Shown here: one piece after another, positions 36,416-45,995 of the stretch
Layout of the letters: the number at the start of each line of letters is the position of its first letter
How positions within the stretch are numbered: the first letter of the stretch is position 1
DNA from: an uncultured Roseibium sp.
GTDB taxonomy: Bacteria; Pseudomonadota; Alphaproteobacteria; Rhizobiales; Stappiaceae
Length of the DNA stretch: 64,000 nt
Direction: 5' to 3'
NCBI RefSeq assembly: GCF_947499295.1
Contig: NZ_CANMNP010000001.1
Location: 744,001-808,000 of the forward strand
Translations under genes and position numbers: made by a program
Notes under the pieces: model-generated
The model's input: the letters and a program-made list of their open reading frames with translations, nothing else
What the model was told of the DNA's origin: nothing
Database searches by the model: none

Positions 36416-38227
36416 ATGGCCCCACCGCTTCTTACGCTCCGCGACGTCCACCTGACTTTTGGCGGGACACCGCTTTTGACCGGCACGGACCTGTCGGTTT
36501 CCGAGGGCGAGCGCCTGTGTCTTGTTGGCCGCAACGGCTCCGGCAAATCGACGCTTTTGAAAATTGCTGCGGGCCAGATCGAGATGGACAAGGGCGAACG
36601 TTTCTTTCAGCCCGGCCGCACCATTCGTTACCTGCCACAGGATCCTGACCTTTCCTCGTACACATCTGTTCTGGACTATGTGAACGAAGGTCTCACGGAG
36701 GGTGATGATCCCTATCGCGGTGCCTATCTGCTTGGGGTTTTGGGCCTGAGTGGAGAAGAGACCCCACAATCCCTGTCTGGCGGGGAGGCGCGCCGGGCGG
36801 CGCTTGCGCGCACGCTGGCACCGGAACCGGACATTCTGCTTCTGGACGAGCCGACCAACCACCTGGATCTGCCTGCCATCGAATGGCTCGAGGAGGAGCT
36901 CAAAAGCCTCAAATCGGCTCTGGTCCTGATCTCTCACGACCGCCGCTTCCTGGAAAATCTTTCACGTGCAACGGTCTGGATAGACCGCGGTATTGCCCGG
37001 CGCATGGAAAAAGGTTTCTCCCATTTCGAAGCGTGGCGCGACGAAGTGTTCGAGCAAGAGGAAATCGACCAGCAGAAACTCGCGCAAAAGATCAAACGCG
37101 AAGAACACTGGATGACCTACGGGGTCACCGCGCGTCGCAAACGGAACATGCGCCGGGTACGCGAACTCGCCGATTTGAGAAAGCAGAAGCGGGAGCATCG
37201 CGGACCACAGGGCACCGCCAAACTCAGCGCAACAGAGGCAGAGGTTTCCGGCAAGCTTGTCGTGGAAGCAAAGGGTATTTCGAAAACTTATGGTGACCGG
37301 CGGATCGTTCAGGACTTTTCTACGCGCATCCAGCGTGGCGACAGGATCGGTTTCGTCGGCCCCAATGGTGCCGGCAAGACGACACTCCTTAAAATGCTCA
37401 CCGGAGAGCTTGCACCGGACAGCGGCACGACGCGTCTCGGCACCAATCTTGAAATAGTAACCCTCGATCAGAAACGGGAAAAGCTCGATCTCAGCGAGAC
37501 ACTTGCCACGGTTCTCACCGGTGGCCGTGGGGACATGGTCGTCATTGGTGACGAAACCAAACACGTCATGTCCTATATGAAGGACTTTCTGTTTTCACCC
37601 GAACAGGCGCGAACGCCGGTCGGTGTCCTTTCCGGCGGTGAACGGGCCCGCGCCATGCTCGCGCGTGCACTTGCCAACAAGTCCAACATGATGATGCTCG
37701 ACGAGCCGACCAACGATCTTGACCTGGAGACGCTGGATCTGTTGCAGGAATTGCTCGCGGATTATCCCGGCACAGCCCTGATAGTTTCGCACGATCGCGA
37801 TTTCCTCGACCGGGTGGCCACTTCGGTTATTGTCTCTGAGGACGGCGGCGTCTGGCGCGAATATGCCGGTGGCTATACCGACATGCTGGCTCAACGCGGT
37901 GAAGGCGTGAAGGCGCGCAAGGACGAAAAACCCGCACCGGCAAAGAAGGAAAAGTCTTCTTCTTCAAACGGTTCGGTTCAAAGGCCGCAATCGAAGTCGA
38001 AGCTCAGTTTCACCCAGCAGCATCTTTTGAAAACGCTGCCAGACACAATCGAGCAACTTGAAGCAAAACTTGAAAAGCTTCAGGCGGAAATGAATGACCC
38101 GCAGCTTTACGTCAAGAACCCTGATAAATTTGCCAAGTTATCGCAACAAATCACTGATCTTACAGAAGAAAAGGATGCTGCCGAGGAGCAATGGCTGGAG
38201 TTGGAAATGCTGAGTGAGGAAAGCTAG
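36416..38227 (+). CDS. uup: ABC-F ATPase (Uup-like)
   Basis: Soluble ABC-F protein of 603 residues with two ATPase domains and no membrane part. Walker A sites GRNGSGKST and GPNGAGKTT, signatures LSGGEARRAALARTL and LSGGERARAMLARAL, Walker B LLLDEPTNHLD and MMLDEPTNDLD. The inter-domain linker is charged (KREEHWMTYGVTARRKRNMRR). A Lys/Ser-rich region is followed by a C-terminal coiled coil (about residues 530-600), the DNA- or ribosome-binding arm typical of Uup. Members act on stalled ribosomes and branched DNA. I start at the ATG at 36416. Confidence 0.9.
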   Translation: MAPPLLTLRDVHLTFGGTPLLTGTDLSVSEGERLCLVGRNGSGKSTLLKIAAGQIEMDKGERFFQPGRTIRYLPQDPDLSSYTSVLDYVNEGLTEGDDPYRGAYLLGVLGLSGEETPQSLSGGEARRAALARTLAPEPDILLLDEPTNHLDLPAIEWLEEELKSLKSALVLISHDRRFLENLSRATVWIDRGIARRMEKGFSHFEAWRDEVFEQEEIDQQKLAQKIKREEHWMTYGVTARRKRNMRRVRELADLRKQKREHRGPQGTAKLSATEAEVSGKLVVEAKGISKTYGDRRIVQDFSTRIQRGDRIGFVGPNGAGKTTLLKMLTGELAPDSGTTRLGTNLEIVTLDQKREKLDLSETLATVLTGGRGDMVVIGDETKHVMSYMKDFLFSPEQARTPVGVLSGGERARAMLARALANKSNMMMLDEPTNDLDLETLDLLQELLADYPGTALIVSHDRDFLDRVATSVIVSEDGGVWREYAGGYTDMLAQRGEGVKARKDEKPAPAKKEKSSSSNGSVQRPQSKSKLSFTQQHLLKTLPDTIEQLEAKLEKLQAEMNDPQLYVKNPDKFAKLSQQITDLTEEKDAAEEQWLELEMLSEES

Positions 38228-38434
38228 AAGCACCTTTCAGTTGCCTGGTAACCTGCCTCTAGCCTCCCCCTGTTGCGAATATCTTCAAACTGTCTCGTGC
38301 GGATGTTTTCCCGAAGCAGGCTTTTAAGCCTACAAAATGCTGATTTTCCCGTTTCAAAACATTAAGGCGAAACTTGTCGAGACCTGCCAAAGCCTTCGAC
38401 AAACTTGGCTGGTTGGGTGATCTGCCCTCCCCCG

Positions 38435-38983
38435 TTACGATTGACGCAGATCCTTGTAAAAAACCGTTGTCGCGTCCAGGGCACCGCGGCTCCCAAAAGC
38501 GTAGTCCGGTATGATGCCAACCTTGTTGTAGCCGCATGTCGGGTAGAGCAATTCCGCCCGGTCTCCTGTTACCGTGTCCAGAACGAGCAGCCAGCGGTCA
38601 ATTGATAACGCCAAGCCGTCGACAGAAGCCATCAACCTGCGTGCCAGACCTTTGCGTCTGTGGTCCGGATGCACCATCAGCTTGGCGACGTCTGCGCGAT
38701 GTGAACCATTGTCTTGTGCTGCGGGCACCAGCATGACAACACCAGTCACGTGCCCATGATCACGGGTGACCATCAGGAACGCTTCGCCCTTCTCAATCGC
38801 CGCCACCTGTTTTTTCCAGAAGATTTCCGCTTTTTCGGATGACAGGGGCAGAATAAAACCGATGCCCGCACCATCCTCGACGCAGACTTTGAGAAGGTTG
38901 GAAAGTTGCGGCAAGGCAGCATCTGCTTCACCAGCAGTCAGAAGGGCAACTGGCGTTTCCGGGACAAAGTTTATGGAACTCAT
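38435..38983 (-). CDS. GNAT-family N-acetyltransferase
   Basis: Acetyl-CoA-dependent acetyltransferase of 182 residues. The CoA-binding motif is VAKLMVHPDHRRKGLARRLM near residue 105, preceded by GHVTGVVMLVPA. The C-terminus (AELLYPTCGYNKVGIIPDYA) fits the family. Its ATG overlaps the stop of the XRE-cupin regulator by four bases, so the two form an operon and the regulator probably controls it. The substrate is not predictable. Confidence 0.88.
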   Translation of the reverse strand: MSSINFVPETPVALLTAGEADAALPQLSNLLKVCVEDGAGIGFILPLSSEKAEIFWKKQVAAIEKGEAFLMVTRDHGHVTGVVMLVPAAQDNGSHRADVAKLMVHPDHRRKGLARRLMASVDGLALSIDRWLLVLDTVTGDRAELLYPTCGYNKVGIIPDYAFGSRGALDATTVFYKDLRQS

Positions 38984-39537
38984 GGCGTGACCACCGTCAG
39001 AAGATAACGCGCCGGCTCAGGACCGGTTGCATGGTAGGAGTTCGCGGCGTTGAGACGAAACCGCAGACAGTCTCCGGCGGTGAGTTCGTGACGCTCATCG
39101 CCAATAGTCATTACCAATGCTCCTTGCAGAAGCACCAGGTGATGCTCGAGATCCGGAAGCGGTGGCACCGAATAAGAGATTGTCTTACCGGCAGGCAACT
39201 CACCTTCAATGACACTTCCACGAAACCCGCTGCAGGCCGGCGACACAGAGCGTCTCAGGAATCCGGTTTCCGGATCCTGCCAAACAGCCTGTTCGGTGCG
39301 CGCAATCTTTGCATCCAGCACGGGCGCTCCGAAACCGAACACTTCTGCCATTGTAATCTGAAAAGCCCGGGCAAGTTGCCCGAGCGAGGCAGCCGTCGGA
39401 CTGGTGTCGCCCCGTTCTATGCGTGACAGCGTGGCGCGACTGATGCCGGACTTTTCAGCAAGCAGGTCCAGGTTCCAGTCGCGAGATTTGCGCAGCTCGG
39501 CAATGCGGCGCCCCAGGTGTTCTTCTGTATCGGTCAT
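38980..39537 (-). CDS. XRE-family regulator with cupin domain
   Basis: Regulator of 185 residues: N-terminal helix-turn-helix (IAELRKSRDWNLDLLAEKSG, ISRATLSRIERGDTSPT) and a C-terminal cupin (about residues 105-183, DLEHHLVLLQGALVMTIGD, ELTAGDCLRF) that should bind a small ligand. It heads a two-gene operon with a GNAT enzyme. One base before its ATG lies an arm of a 13-base inverted repeat (39539-39582); no Shine-Dalgarno sequence fits between, so the mRNA may be leaderless or weakly translated, and the repeat probably serves autoregulation. Confidence 0.9.
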   Translation of the reverse strand: MTDTEEHLGRRIAELRKSRDWNLDLLAEKSGISRATLSRIERGDTSPTAASLGQLARAFQITMAEVFGFGAPVLDAKIARTEQAVWQDPETGFLRRSVSPACSGFRGSVIEGELPAGKTISYSVPPLPDLEHHLVLLQGALVMTIGDERHELTAGDCLRFRLNAANSYHATGPEPARYLLTVVTP

Positions 39538-39538
39538 C

Positions 39539-39582
39539 GATTATTCCCATAAATGATACTTTTCTCATATATGGGAATAATC
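39539..39582. promoter_or_regulatory. Inverted-repeat operator of the XRE-cupin gene
   Basis: GATTATTCCCATA (39539-39551) and TATGGGAATAATC (39570-39582) are perfect inverted copies separated by 18 bases. The left arm abuts the XRE start codon at 39537. The region between is AT-rich and could hold the -10 box. Confidence 0.65.
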
Positions 39583-39606
39583 TTCTTATCAAGTCATCCG
39601 ATGGCC

Positions 39607-40869
39607 TCAGACTTTCGAGAACACCGCGCTGGCATTGACGCCACCGAAGCCGAAACCATTGGTCAGGACATGATCCACCTGCCTCGAGATTGCCCGGTCC
39701 GGGATCATCTCGAATTTCGCCATGCCTTCATCCGCATTTTCCAGGTTCCGCGAGGGCGGCAGCAAACCACTGAGAAGTGCCTTGACGCAGGCAATTGCCT
39801 CAACCGCGCCTGCTGCCCCCAGAAGATGGCCAAACATCGATTTCGACGAAGAGACAGCCAGATCCTTGCCTCGCCCGGTGAACAACGTTGTCAAAGCCGC
39901 GACCTCAGCAGCGTCTCCGACCGGTGTCGAGGTCGAGTGTGCATTGACATAACCAATCTCTGCCGGTTTGAGATTTGCCGTAGACAGGGCCTGCCGCATG
40001 GCCCGCAAGCCACCTTCACCGTCAGGAGATGAGGCCGTTACGTGATAGGCGTCCGCGCTGGTGCCGTAACCGGTCAATTCCACCAGCATGTTCGCACCGC
40101 GCGCCTTGGCGTGCTCATAGTCTTCCAGCACGAGAATGCCGGCTCCTTCCCCCATAATAAAACCGTCCCTGTCCTGATCGAATGGCCGGGAGGCATGAGC
40201 CGGATCATCGTTTCGTTTCGAAGACATGGCCTTGGCCGCGCAAAATCCTGCATAAGACACCCGGTCGATACAAGCTTCCGCGCCGCCGGCGACCATAACA
40301 TCGGCTTCACCTGCACGGATCAGCCTTGCTGCATCACCAATTGCCTGCAGGCTGGCCGCGCATGCGGTAACCGGCGCACCAATCGGCCCTTTCAAACCGT
40401 GCCGAATGGAAACCTGACCGGCTGCGAGATTGGCAAGGAATGAAGGAACCAGAAAGGGAGATGCCCTGCGCGGACCTTTTTCGTCCACCAACCGCGTGCC
40501 GGCTGTCATTGCCGGAAAGCCACCGACCCCCGTGCCGATGATCGTACCGGTTCGCTCTTTCTCCCCATCTGTCTTCGGAGCCCAGCCTGCATGAGCCAAT
40601 GCCTCCTGAACGGCGCCCATGGCAAAGTGAATGAAGCGATCGGAACGACGCTGTTCGCGCGGCTCCATGACAGCATCAACATCAAAACCAAACGTGTCTT
40701 CAGCGCGTGTCGGCACTTCACCGGCAACCTGGCAAGCAAGATCACCGGCTTCGAAGTGGCTGATCTTTCTGATGCCATTGTATCCAGAGGTCAGTCGTTC
40801 CCAAAAGCCTTCGACCCCTGTTCCGACCGGTGAGACAACTCCCAATCCTGTAACGACAACGCGGCGCAT
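39607..40869 (-). CDS. fabF: Beta-ketoacyl-ACP synthase II (FabF type)
   Basis: Condensing enzyme of 420 residues that elongates acyl-ACP with malonyl-ACP. The catalytic Cys lies in VTACAASLQAI and the two His in NAHSTSTPVGD and KSMFGHLLGAAGA. The second motif has Ser where most FabF proteins have Gly (NAHGTST). It stands alone, without acpP, fabG or fabD, and has its own palindromic operator 30 bases upstream (40899-40914), so it is probably a second, regulated copy rather than the housekeeping fabF. I do not see domains of a polyketide synthase. Confidence 0.88.
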   Translation of the reverse strand: MRRVVVTGLGVVSPVGTGVEGFWERLTSGYNGIRKISHFEAGDLACQVAGEVPTRAEDTFGFDVDAVMEPREQRRSDRFIHFAMGAVQEALAHAGWAPKTDGEKERTGTIIGTGVGGFPAMTAGTRLVDEKGPRRASPFLVPSFLANLAAGQVSIRHGLKGPIGAPVTACAASLQAIGDAARLIRAGEADVMVAGGAEACIDRVSYAGFCAAKAMSSKRNDDPAHASRPFDQDRDGFIMGEGAGILVLEDYEHAKARGANMLVELTGYGTSADAYHVTASSPDGEGGLRAMRQALSTANLKPAEIGYVNAHSTSTPVGDAAEVAALTTLFTGRGKDLAVSSSKSMFGHLLGAAGAVEAIACVKALLSGLLPPSRNLENADEGMAKFEMIPDRAISRQVDHVLTNGFGFGGVNASAVFSKV

Positions 40870-40898
40870 ATCTGACCTCTACTGGTTGATGGATTCGA

Positions 40899-40914
40899 AT
40901 GTGTAATTACACAT
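40899..40914. promoter_or_regulatory. 16-base palindromic operator of fabF
   Basis: ATGTGTAATTACACAT is a perfect palindrome 30 bases before the fabF start. Its core TGTGTAATTACACA differs at only two positions from TGTGCAAATACACA at 45025-45038, ahead of the marR gene. Confidence 0.65.
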
Positions 40915-41082
40915 CCAACGTCGGCAACTCAAGCGTCAACTGTCCAGCGCGCTTTAAAAAATTCAGGGATTTGAGTTTCTGCCAGGCAACTTGGCGAAAA
41001 AACGCGCCGCACAACTCCTGGTTTTTCAGTTTGAGAAACGCTAGGCCAGTCATGAAGCAATGAAATACCCCCAACAAAAAGA

Positions 41083-41123
41083 GCTTTCGCGCAACCGGGG
41101 TGGGGGGAAGGTTGCGCGAAAGC
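41083..41123 (-). terminator. Terminator after the second chemoreceptor gene
   Basis: A perfect 14-base-pair stem (GCTTTCGCGCAACC with its complement at 41110-41123) encloses a G-rich loop; on the minus strand it is followed by TCTTTTTGTTG. It ends the chemoreceptor transcript. Confidence 0.88.
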
Positions 41124-41164
41124 AGTCCGCTGGAATGCCAGAACCCGGCTCCATTGCGGATGTA

Positions 41165-43237
41165 TCAGCCCATTCGAACCTGGGAGATGAACGAACCGAC
41201 TGCCTGTTTCAGGATCTCGGATTGACTGGACAGTCTGTTGGCAGAATCTGTCAGGCCGGTCGTTGCAGAACCTGATTCTTTGGCCGCCTGCGTCACACCG
41301 GAAATATTCTCAGAAACTTGCGCGGTGCCATTTGCCGCTTCATGGACATTTTGAGAAATCTCTTTGGTGGTCGCGCCCTGCTGTTCGATCGATGCCACGA
41401 TAGAGGCCGAGGTTTCATCCAGCTGGCTCATGACCTTCGACACTTCGTTCATCGAGACAACGGCTTCTTTCGTGGAAGACTGAATTCCTTCGATCTGCTT
41501 GTTGATCTCCGCCGTCGCACTGGCTGTCTGGCTTGCAAGTTGCTTCACCTCACCGGCGACAACGGCAAAGCCTTTGCCGGCGTCCCCTGCCCTTGCAGAT
41601 TCGATCGTTGCATTCAGGGCCAGCAGATTTGTTCTTTCGGCAATTTCGGAAATGATTTCGACAACTGCGCCGATCTTTTCCGCGGTTTCCGCAAGTTGTG
41701 CAATCCGGGAGCTGGTCTGATCGACTGTTGCAAGTGCGAGCTTTGACGCGTCCGATGCCGAAACAACCTGACGATTGATTTCACCAATCGAGCTTGCCAT
41801 TTCCTCCGCCGCGGTTGCGATGGTCTGCACGTTCATGGACGCTTCGTGCGACGCCTGGGACACAGCTGTTGCCCGGGCTTCGGTTTTTGCAGTCGTTTCA
41901 GCCATGAATTTGGCTGAGTTGTTCAGGTCGGAAGACGCGGAAGCAACCGTGTTGATGATTTCGCCGACATTTGCATCGAAATCATCGGCCAACGATTCAA
42001 GCAGCGCCTTTCGTTCCTGTTCCGCGTGTTCCTTTTGCTGTTCCTGCTCCGCCTCAAGCTCTTTGCCGCGCAGTGCATTCGATTTGAACACCTGAACAGA
42101 CGCAATCATATCGCCGATTTCGTTCTTTGTGCTCTCAGGCAATGCCACATGAAGATCGCCCTCCGACAGCCCTTTCATGGCCGAGGTCAAAGCTCTTAGC
42201 GGCGAGAGAATCTGGCGGAACAAAACCAGATAAACCAGAAGCGACAAGACAACAGCGGTGACAATCGCAATCCAAACAATGCTTCTGGTGACTTGTGCAA
42301 CTTCATATAGATTTTGGGACAGTTGCTGACCTGCCGTCACCGTGTCTGCACCGGACTGAAGTGTGAGTGCCTGCAATCCTGCAAGCGCCGGACCGTCATC
42401 CACCTTGATGACCTGATCAATCTGCTCGGGCGTGTTGCCCTGCTTGACCAGTTGGATCGCCTGATCAAGACCGGCGGCATATTTCTGCACAACGGTGCGA
42501 ATATCTTCCAGAGCTTCCCGTTCGGCCGGCTCCACAGGACTTGCCAGAAACGCATCTATCGCGTCGAGCGTTGTGTTAAGTCCGGTTCTCACCTTTGCGA
42601 TGCGCGCATCATCTTGCCGAAGCACATAATTCTTGAACTGGTGAATCATGCCGCCGTAACCAAGCGAGGCGCGAATTTGGCCTCGAAGCCCGGTTTTGGT
42701 AATGGCCGCATCGTCAGGCTTTGCTCCACTTACGGAATTGGTCAGCGTCGCAATTGCATCCAATGCAGGTGCGTCGTTGATTTTGACAGCCTTGTCTATT
42801 TCCGCAGCGCTTTTGCCCTGGGCGACCAGTTCGCGAACATCTTGGAGTTTCGCTGCATAGGAGTTCACGGTTTCGCGCAGGACATTGAGCGCTTCAACCT
42901 CGCCGGGCGTGGGCCCGCTTGCTGCGTAGTAATCAATTGCAGCCATGACAGCGCCATTGGCCGATTGAACTTTTCCAATCCGTTTTTCATCGTGGCGCAG
43001 AACATAATTCTTGAACTGGTGGATCATGCCGCCATAGCCGATGTGCCGCTTGATCTCGCTGAGCGCTTTGGCCTTTGGCTCGTTTTGGGCCTTGAAGGCC
43101 GCCCAGGCCTGCTCCGATTGCGTAACATCGTGATCGATCACAAGAGACGTGCCGACGAATACGGCACCGGTTGCGATCGCAAAGACGATCACAACAACCG
43201 CCAGCGTTCGAACTTTCAGATTTGACAGATAATTCAT
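41165..43237 (-). CDS. Methyl-accepting chemotaxis protein with duplicated sensor module
   Basis: Chemoreceptor of 690 residues starting at [10 protein letters not shown] (43237). TM1 is at about residues 11-33 and TM2 at about 319-345, followed by HAMP and the signalling domain with tip [20 protein letters not shown]. The periplasmic part contains two copies of a module of about 105 residues: [15 protein letters not shown] begins at residue 67 and again at 194, and the following DAPALDA / DGPALAG ends are also repeated. The shared His in the motif may bind a ligand. The C-terminus has no CheR pentapeptide. It is an orphan receptor like that at 6.9 kb. Confidence 0.92.
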   Translation of the reverse strand: MNYLSNLKVRTLAVVVIVFAIATGAVFVGTSLVIDHDVTQSEQAWAAFKAQNEPKAKALSEIKRHIGYGGMIHQFKNYVLRHDEKRIGKVQSANGAVMAAIDYYAASGPTPGEVEALNVLRETVNSYAAKLQDVRELVAQGKSAAEIDKAVKINDAPALDAIATLTNSVSGAKPDDAAITKTGLRGQIRASLGYGGMIHQFKNYVLRQDDARIAKVRTGLNTTLDAIDAFLASPVEPAEREALEDIRTVVQKYAAGLDQAIQLVKQGNTPEQIDQVIKVDDGPALAGLQALTLQSGADTVTAGQQLSQNLYEVAQVTRSIVWIAIVTAVVLSLLVYLVLFRQILSPLRALTSAMKGLSEGDLHVALPESTKNEIGDMIASVQVFKSNALRGKELEAEQEQQKEHAEQERKALLESLADDFDANVGEIINTVASASSDLNNSAKFMAETTAKTEARATAVSQASHEASMNVQTIATAAEEMASSIGEINRQVVSASDASKLALATVDQTSSRIAQLAETAEKIGAVVEIISEIAERTNLLALNATIESARAGDAGKGFAVVAGEVKQLASQTASATAEINKQIEGIQSSTKEAVVSMNEVSKVMSQLDETSASIVASIEQQGATTKEISQNVHEAANGTAQVSENISGVTQAAKESGSATTGLTDSANRLSSQSEILKQAVGSFISQVRMG

Positions 43238-43496
43238 AGCATCACCCGAGTGCACAAAATCATTTTTGTCGCCCGCATTTGCGGGTCTTCGATCGGGGTG
43301 ATTGCTCTTTGAACCGATCCTTACTAGCGCCAAGCGCGTAAAAATACGTACTACCACCCGTCTCTATAAAGGTGATCTGAATTCAAATAAAATTGGTCAA
43401 CGAGGAGTGAGAGGTTTTGACCCCTTAAAATTGCGGGATCGAAATTAGCAGATTGTTAACCTGACATACTTTGCGAGTGATTTGAAAGTCATGCTT

Positions 43497-44231
43497 TTAT
43501 TTGATCAGTCCAAGTCGAAGTGCTTGAGCGACGGCATGTACCTTGTTAGATGCATCAAGCTTTCGGCAAGTTGAGGTTATGTAGCCTGAAACCGTATTTT
43601 CTGAAATTGACAGAATAACTGAGATTTCAGCATTCGTTTTGCCTTGAGCCGACCAGCTCAGGCATTCGAGTTCCCTTTTTGTCAAACTGGGTCCGGTATC
43701 GTCCTCTTCTTCGAGGAAAAGCGAGAGTTTCTTGAACACAAACACGGAAATGATGTGAAGCACGGCAATTTCGTTCATCTGCAGCGGCGCGCGTTTTCCC
43801 GCAAAAGAGACGGCACCTTTCATTCCTTTGATATCGTATGTCGGAAAATACACGCCGTTATGCATGTCGAAGCTTCGGAACAGCTCGACACTCCTTTTCA
43901 ACTCCGTTTCCGAGCGTTCAAGATTCAGCTTCTCGAGTTCCCATTCAAGCGGCTTGTGAGACTTCCGAAGCATCCTGATTATTGGACTGTTTGAGAGCAG
44001 CTTCATTTCATCATAGGCGCGCAGCAATTCGGGCTGCCAGTTGCTCAATACGATCTTGCGGCGGAGCTGTTCTTCTCCGAATACAGGTATGTAAAGCACC
44101 GAGAAATGAGAATAGTCGTAACTTTCAGCGACAGATCTCAAGAACTTAAATATCTCATAAGCTGATTTGATATTTGCCAGGCGCTCATAAGACTCGCAAA
44201 CAAAACCCTCTGTCGCCGCGCCGTCTAACAC
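43497..44231 (-). CDS. Solo LuxR-family regulator with autoinducer-binding-like domain
   Basis: Regulator of 244 residues: an N-terminal PAS-like autoinducer-binding fold (about residues 20-165) and a C-terminal LuxR helix-turn-helix (LTKRELECLSWSAQGKTNAE ... ENTVSGYITSTCRKLDASNK). The start is a GTG at 44231 with GAGG nine bases upstream. The AHL pocket is altered: counting from the conserved Tyr in RAYDEM, the usual Asp is Ser (NSPIIRM) and the usual Trp is Leu. No luxI is in the window. It may sense a different ligand or none. Confidence 0.85.
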   Translation of the reverse strand: MLDGAATEGFVCESYERLANIKSAYEIFKFLRSVAESYDYSHFSVLYIPVFGEEQLRRKIVLSNWQPELLRAYDEMKLLSNSPIIRMLRKSHKPLEWELEKLNLERSETELKRSVELFRSFDMHNGVYFPTYDIKGMKGAVSFAGKRAPLQMNEIAVLHIISVFVFKKLSLFLEEEDDTGPSLTKRELECLSWSAQGKTNAEISVILSISENTVSGYITSTCRKLDASNKVHAVAQALRLGLIK

Positions 44232-44595
44232 AATGATTATCCTCTGAGATCAACAATTTAAAATTGGCCACCGATCAGATTCAAATTTAGTTAGACTAAA
44301 GCACAACTAAAATGACCCTCGATTGCGACTTAGTACAATCACGACGCCACCAGTACTTGAGATAAGACTTCGCAGGAACATCTACAATTGTATAAGTGGT
44401 ATTATTACTTATTCTCTTAAGTTGAAAATGAACTGTCTTTATTTCCTAAAACGCACAGCATGGCTATTTAGTTGAAAACCGAACTGGACGAAACACACAA
44501 GCAGCGGCAAAACGCTTCGCTGGCTCAATTGGCCGCATGTTTCAGTCGCAACTGTCAGGACATCGGCCCTGGCTCAGCAATCCCGCGCAAATTGA
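44232..44595. other. Gene-free AT-rich region between luxR and marR
   Basis: AT-rich for its first 200 bases, probably the luxR promoter region. It contains small symmetric elements (for example TTAGTTAGACTAA) but no strong repeat, RNA gene or open frame that I can support. Confidence 0.5.
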
Positions 44596-45015
44596 TCAGA
44601 GCTCCGAAAGCTGTTTCAAGGCATCGATCGTCTTCGTGAAGTTCTCTTTCCCCAGAAGAGTTTCCACGTCGCGTTGAGCCTGCCGCCAAAGGGGCAAGGC
44701 CTGATCGAGCAATTGAGACCCTCGTGTCGTCAGCAAATAGGTTTTGCCGCGTCCTTTATGCACAGGGCCCGATGCGACAAGGCCTTTGCGCTCAAGCAAA
44801 GCGACATTCCGTACCAGTGTTGTCCTCTCCATGGAAAGCCGGTCCGCAAGCTGCCCAGTCGTTTCCTCCTGCGTCTGGCGTATCGCGACCAGAACGGAAA
44901 ACTGGCCTGCAGTCATACCAACCGTTCGCGCCAATCGATCATAGTGACGGCTGACGGCACGCGCGGCCTTCCGTGCGTTGTTCACTACACAAAGAGAGAA
45001 GTCGTCTTCTTCCAT
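44596..45015 (-). CDS. MarR-family transcriptional regulator
   Basis: Winged-helix regulator of 139 residues, starting at the ATG at 45015 (MEEDDFSLCVVN). The recognition part is TGQLADRLSMERTTLVRNVA and the wing is GRGKTYLLTTRGSQLL. A GTG at 45039 would add eight residues but would run through the operator-like site at 45025-45038, so I prefer the shorter form. That site suggests self-repression, and the near-identical palindrome before fabF suggests a second target. It diverges from the hdeD-like gene. Confidence 0.9.
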   Translation of the reverse strand: MEEDDFSLCVVNNARKAARAVSRHYDRLARTVGMTAGQFSVLVAIRQTQEETTGQLADRLSMERTTLVRNVALLERKGLVASGPVHKGRGKTYLLTTRGSQLLDQALPLWRQAQRDVETLLGKENFTKTIDALKQLSEL

Positions 45016-45024
45016 GTCTTTTAC

Positions 45025-45038
45025 TGTGCAAATACACA
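45025..45038. promoter_or_regulatory. Operator-like site of marR / hdeD-like divergent region
   Basis: TGTGCAAATACACA, an imperfect palindrome ten bases before the marR start. It matches the fabF palindrome at 12 of 14 positions, suggesting one regulator for both. Confidence 0.55.
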
Positions 45039-45164
45039 CTAACTGTCAAGTTCGCACGTCGAGTAAGGTTGCCATCGGGTACAATGACCTGCAGTTTGCG
45101 TTTTCTCCAGAAGCGATTACCGTCAGCTTCGACAACCGGAACGATGCAATCTGAGGAGATCCAA

Positions 45165-45728
45165 ATGACGGACGCGTTGCAAGCTGTAGAAGACATGAAA
45201 CAGAAAATTCAGGAAAACTGGGGGTGGTTTCTGACGCTCGGCGTTGCTCTCGTAATCGGCGGCATGATCCTGATTGCGGCCCCACTGGCAACTTCAATCG
45301 CCGTCACCGTTCTGATTGCAGCCGTCCTGTTCATCGGCGGCCTTGTGCAGATCTATAATTCTTTGAAAACCAAAGGGACTTCCAGCTTTCTCTGGAACCT
45401 GATTACAGGCATCGTAGCGGTGATCGGCGGGATCCTGATCTACGTCAATCCGATTGTCGGTGCCTTTACCTTGACGCTTCTTCTTGCAGCCATTTTTGCG
45501 GCACAAGGTATCAGTCAAATCCTGCTGGCCTTCAAACTAAAGCCACACGAGGGTTGGGTCTGGGTCCTCGTTGCCGGGATCGTGTCACTTGCCGCAGGAT
45601 TGATGATTGCAATCGACCTGCCCGGTTCAGCAAGCTGGGCCCTCGGCCTGATCGCAGGCGTCTCCGTGTTGATCAACGGCTGGAGCTATATAGCCATCGC
45701 CCTCGCAGCGCGTGCCGCCAAAGGTTAG
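45165..45728 (+). CDS. HdeD-like membrane protein (DUF308)
   Basis: Inner-membrane protein of 187 residues with six membrane helices arranged as three repeated hairpins of the DUF308/HdeD type (GWFLTLGVALVIGGMILIAA; NLITGIVAVIGGILIYVNP; VLVAGIVSLAAGLMIAIDLP). The start at 45165 has GAGGAGATCC upstream. HdeD takes part in acid resistance at high cell density in E. coli; the role elsewhere is less clear. It is a single-gene unit, divergent from marR, with a clear terminator. Confidence 0.87.
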   Translation: MTDALQAVEDMKQKIQENWGWFLTLGVALVIGGMILIAAPLATSIAVTVLIAAVLFIGGLVQIYNSLKTKGTSSFLWNLITGIVAVIGGILIYVNPIVGAFTLTLLLAAIFAAQGISQILLAFKLKPHEGWVWVLVAGIVSLAAGLMIAIDLPGSASWALGLIAGVSVLINGWSYIAIALAARAAKG

Positions 45729-45765
45729 ATACGCATTGTAACCACCGGATTTCCAAAGATTGTTT

Positions 45766-45801
45766 CACCCGGCAAAATCTCTATTGCCGGGTGTTTTGTT
45801 T
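45766..45801 (+). terminator. Terminator after the hdeD-like gene
   Basis: CACCCGGCAA and TTGCCGGGTG form a ten-base-pair stem around an 8-base loop, followed by TTTTGTTTG. Confidence 0.88.
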
Positions 45802-45995
45802 GATGTCACTTTGCTCACGTGTTTAATCGCAGGTATTCCCTGCAAAAGGCTTACGTTGATGTTTGCTATTCTCGGGCGCAACCCTGGCAATCCGCATAAC
45901 AAAGCCTACTGGTGGTGGCCGCCCCCTCTCCAGCCGTTGAAGCGCGCCAACAGCGCCGCCTAACCACGACCAAAAGACATCAACGGAACTTTAGA

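Noticed and set aside
39607..40869. Part of a polyketide or secondary-metabolite cluster
   Set aside because: Only a single FabF-type ketosynthase is present; no ACP, acyltransferase or tailoring genes are around it.
43497..44231. Complete quorum-sensing pair
   Set aside because: No luxI-type synthase is found anywhere in the window.
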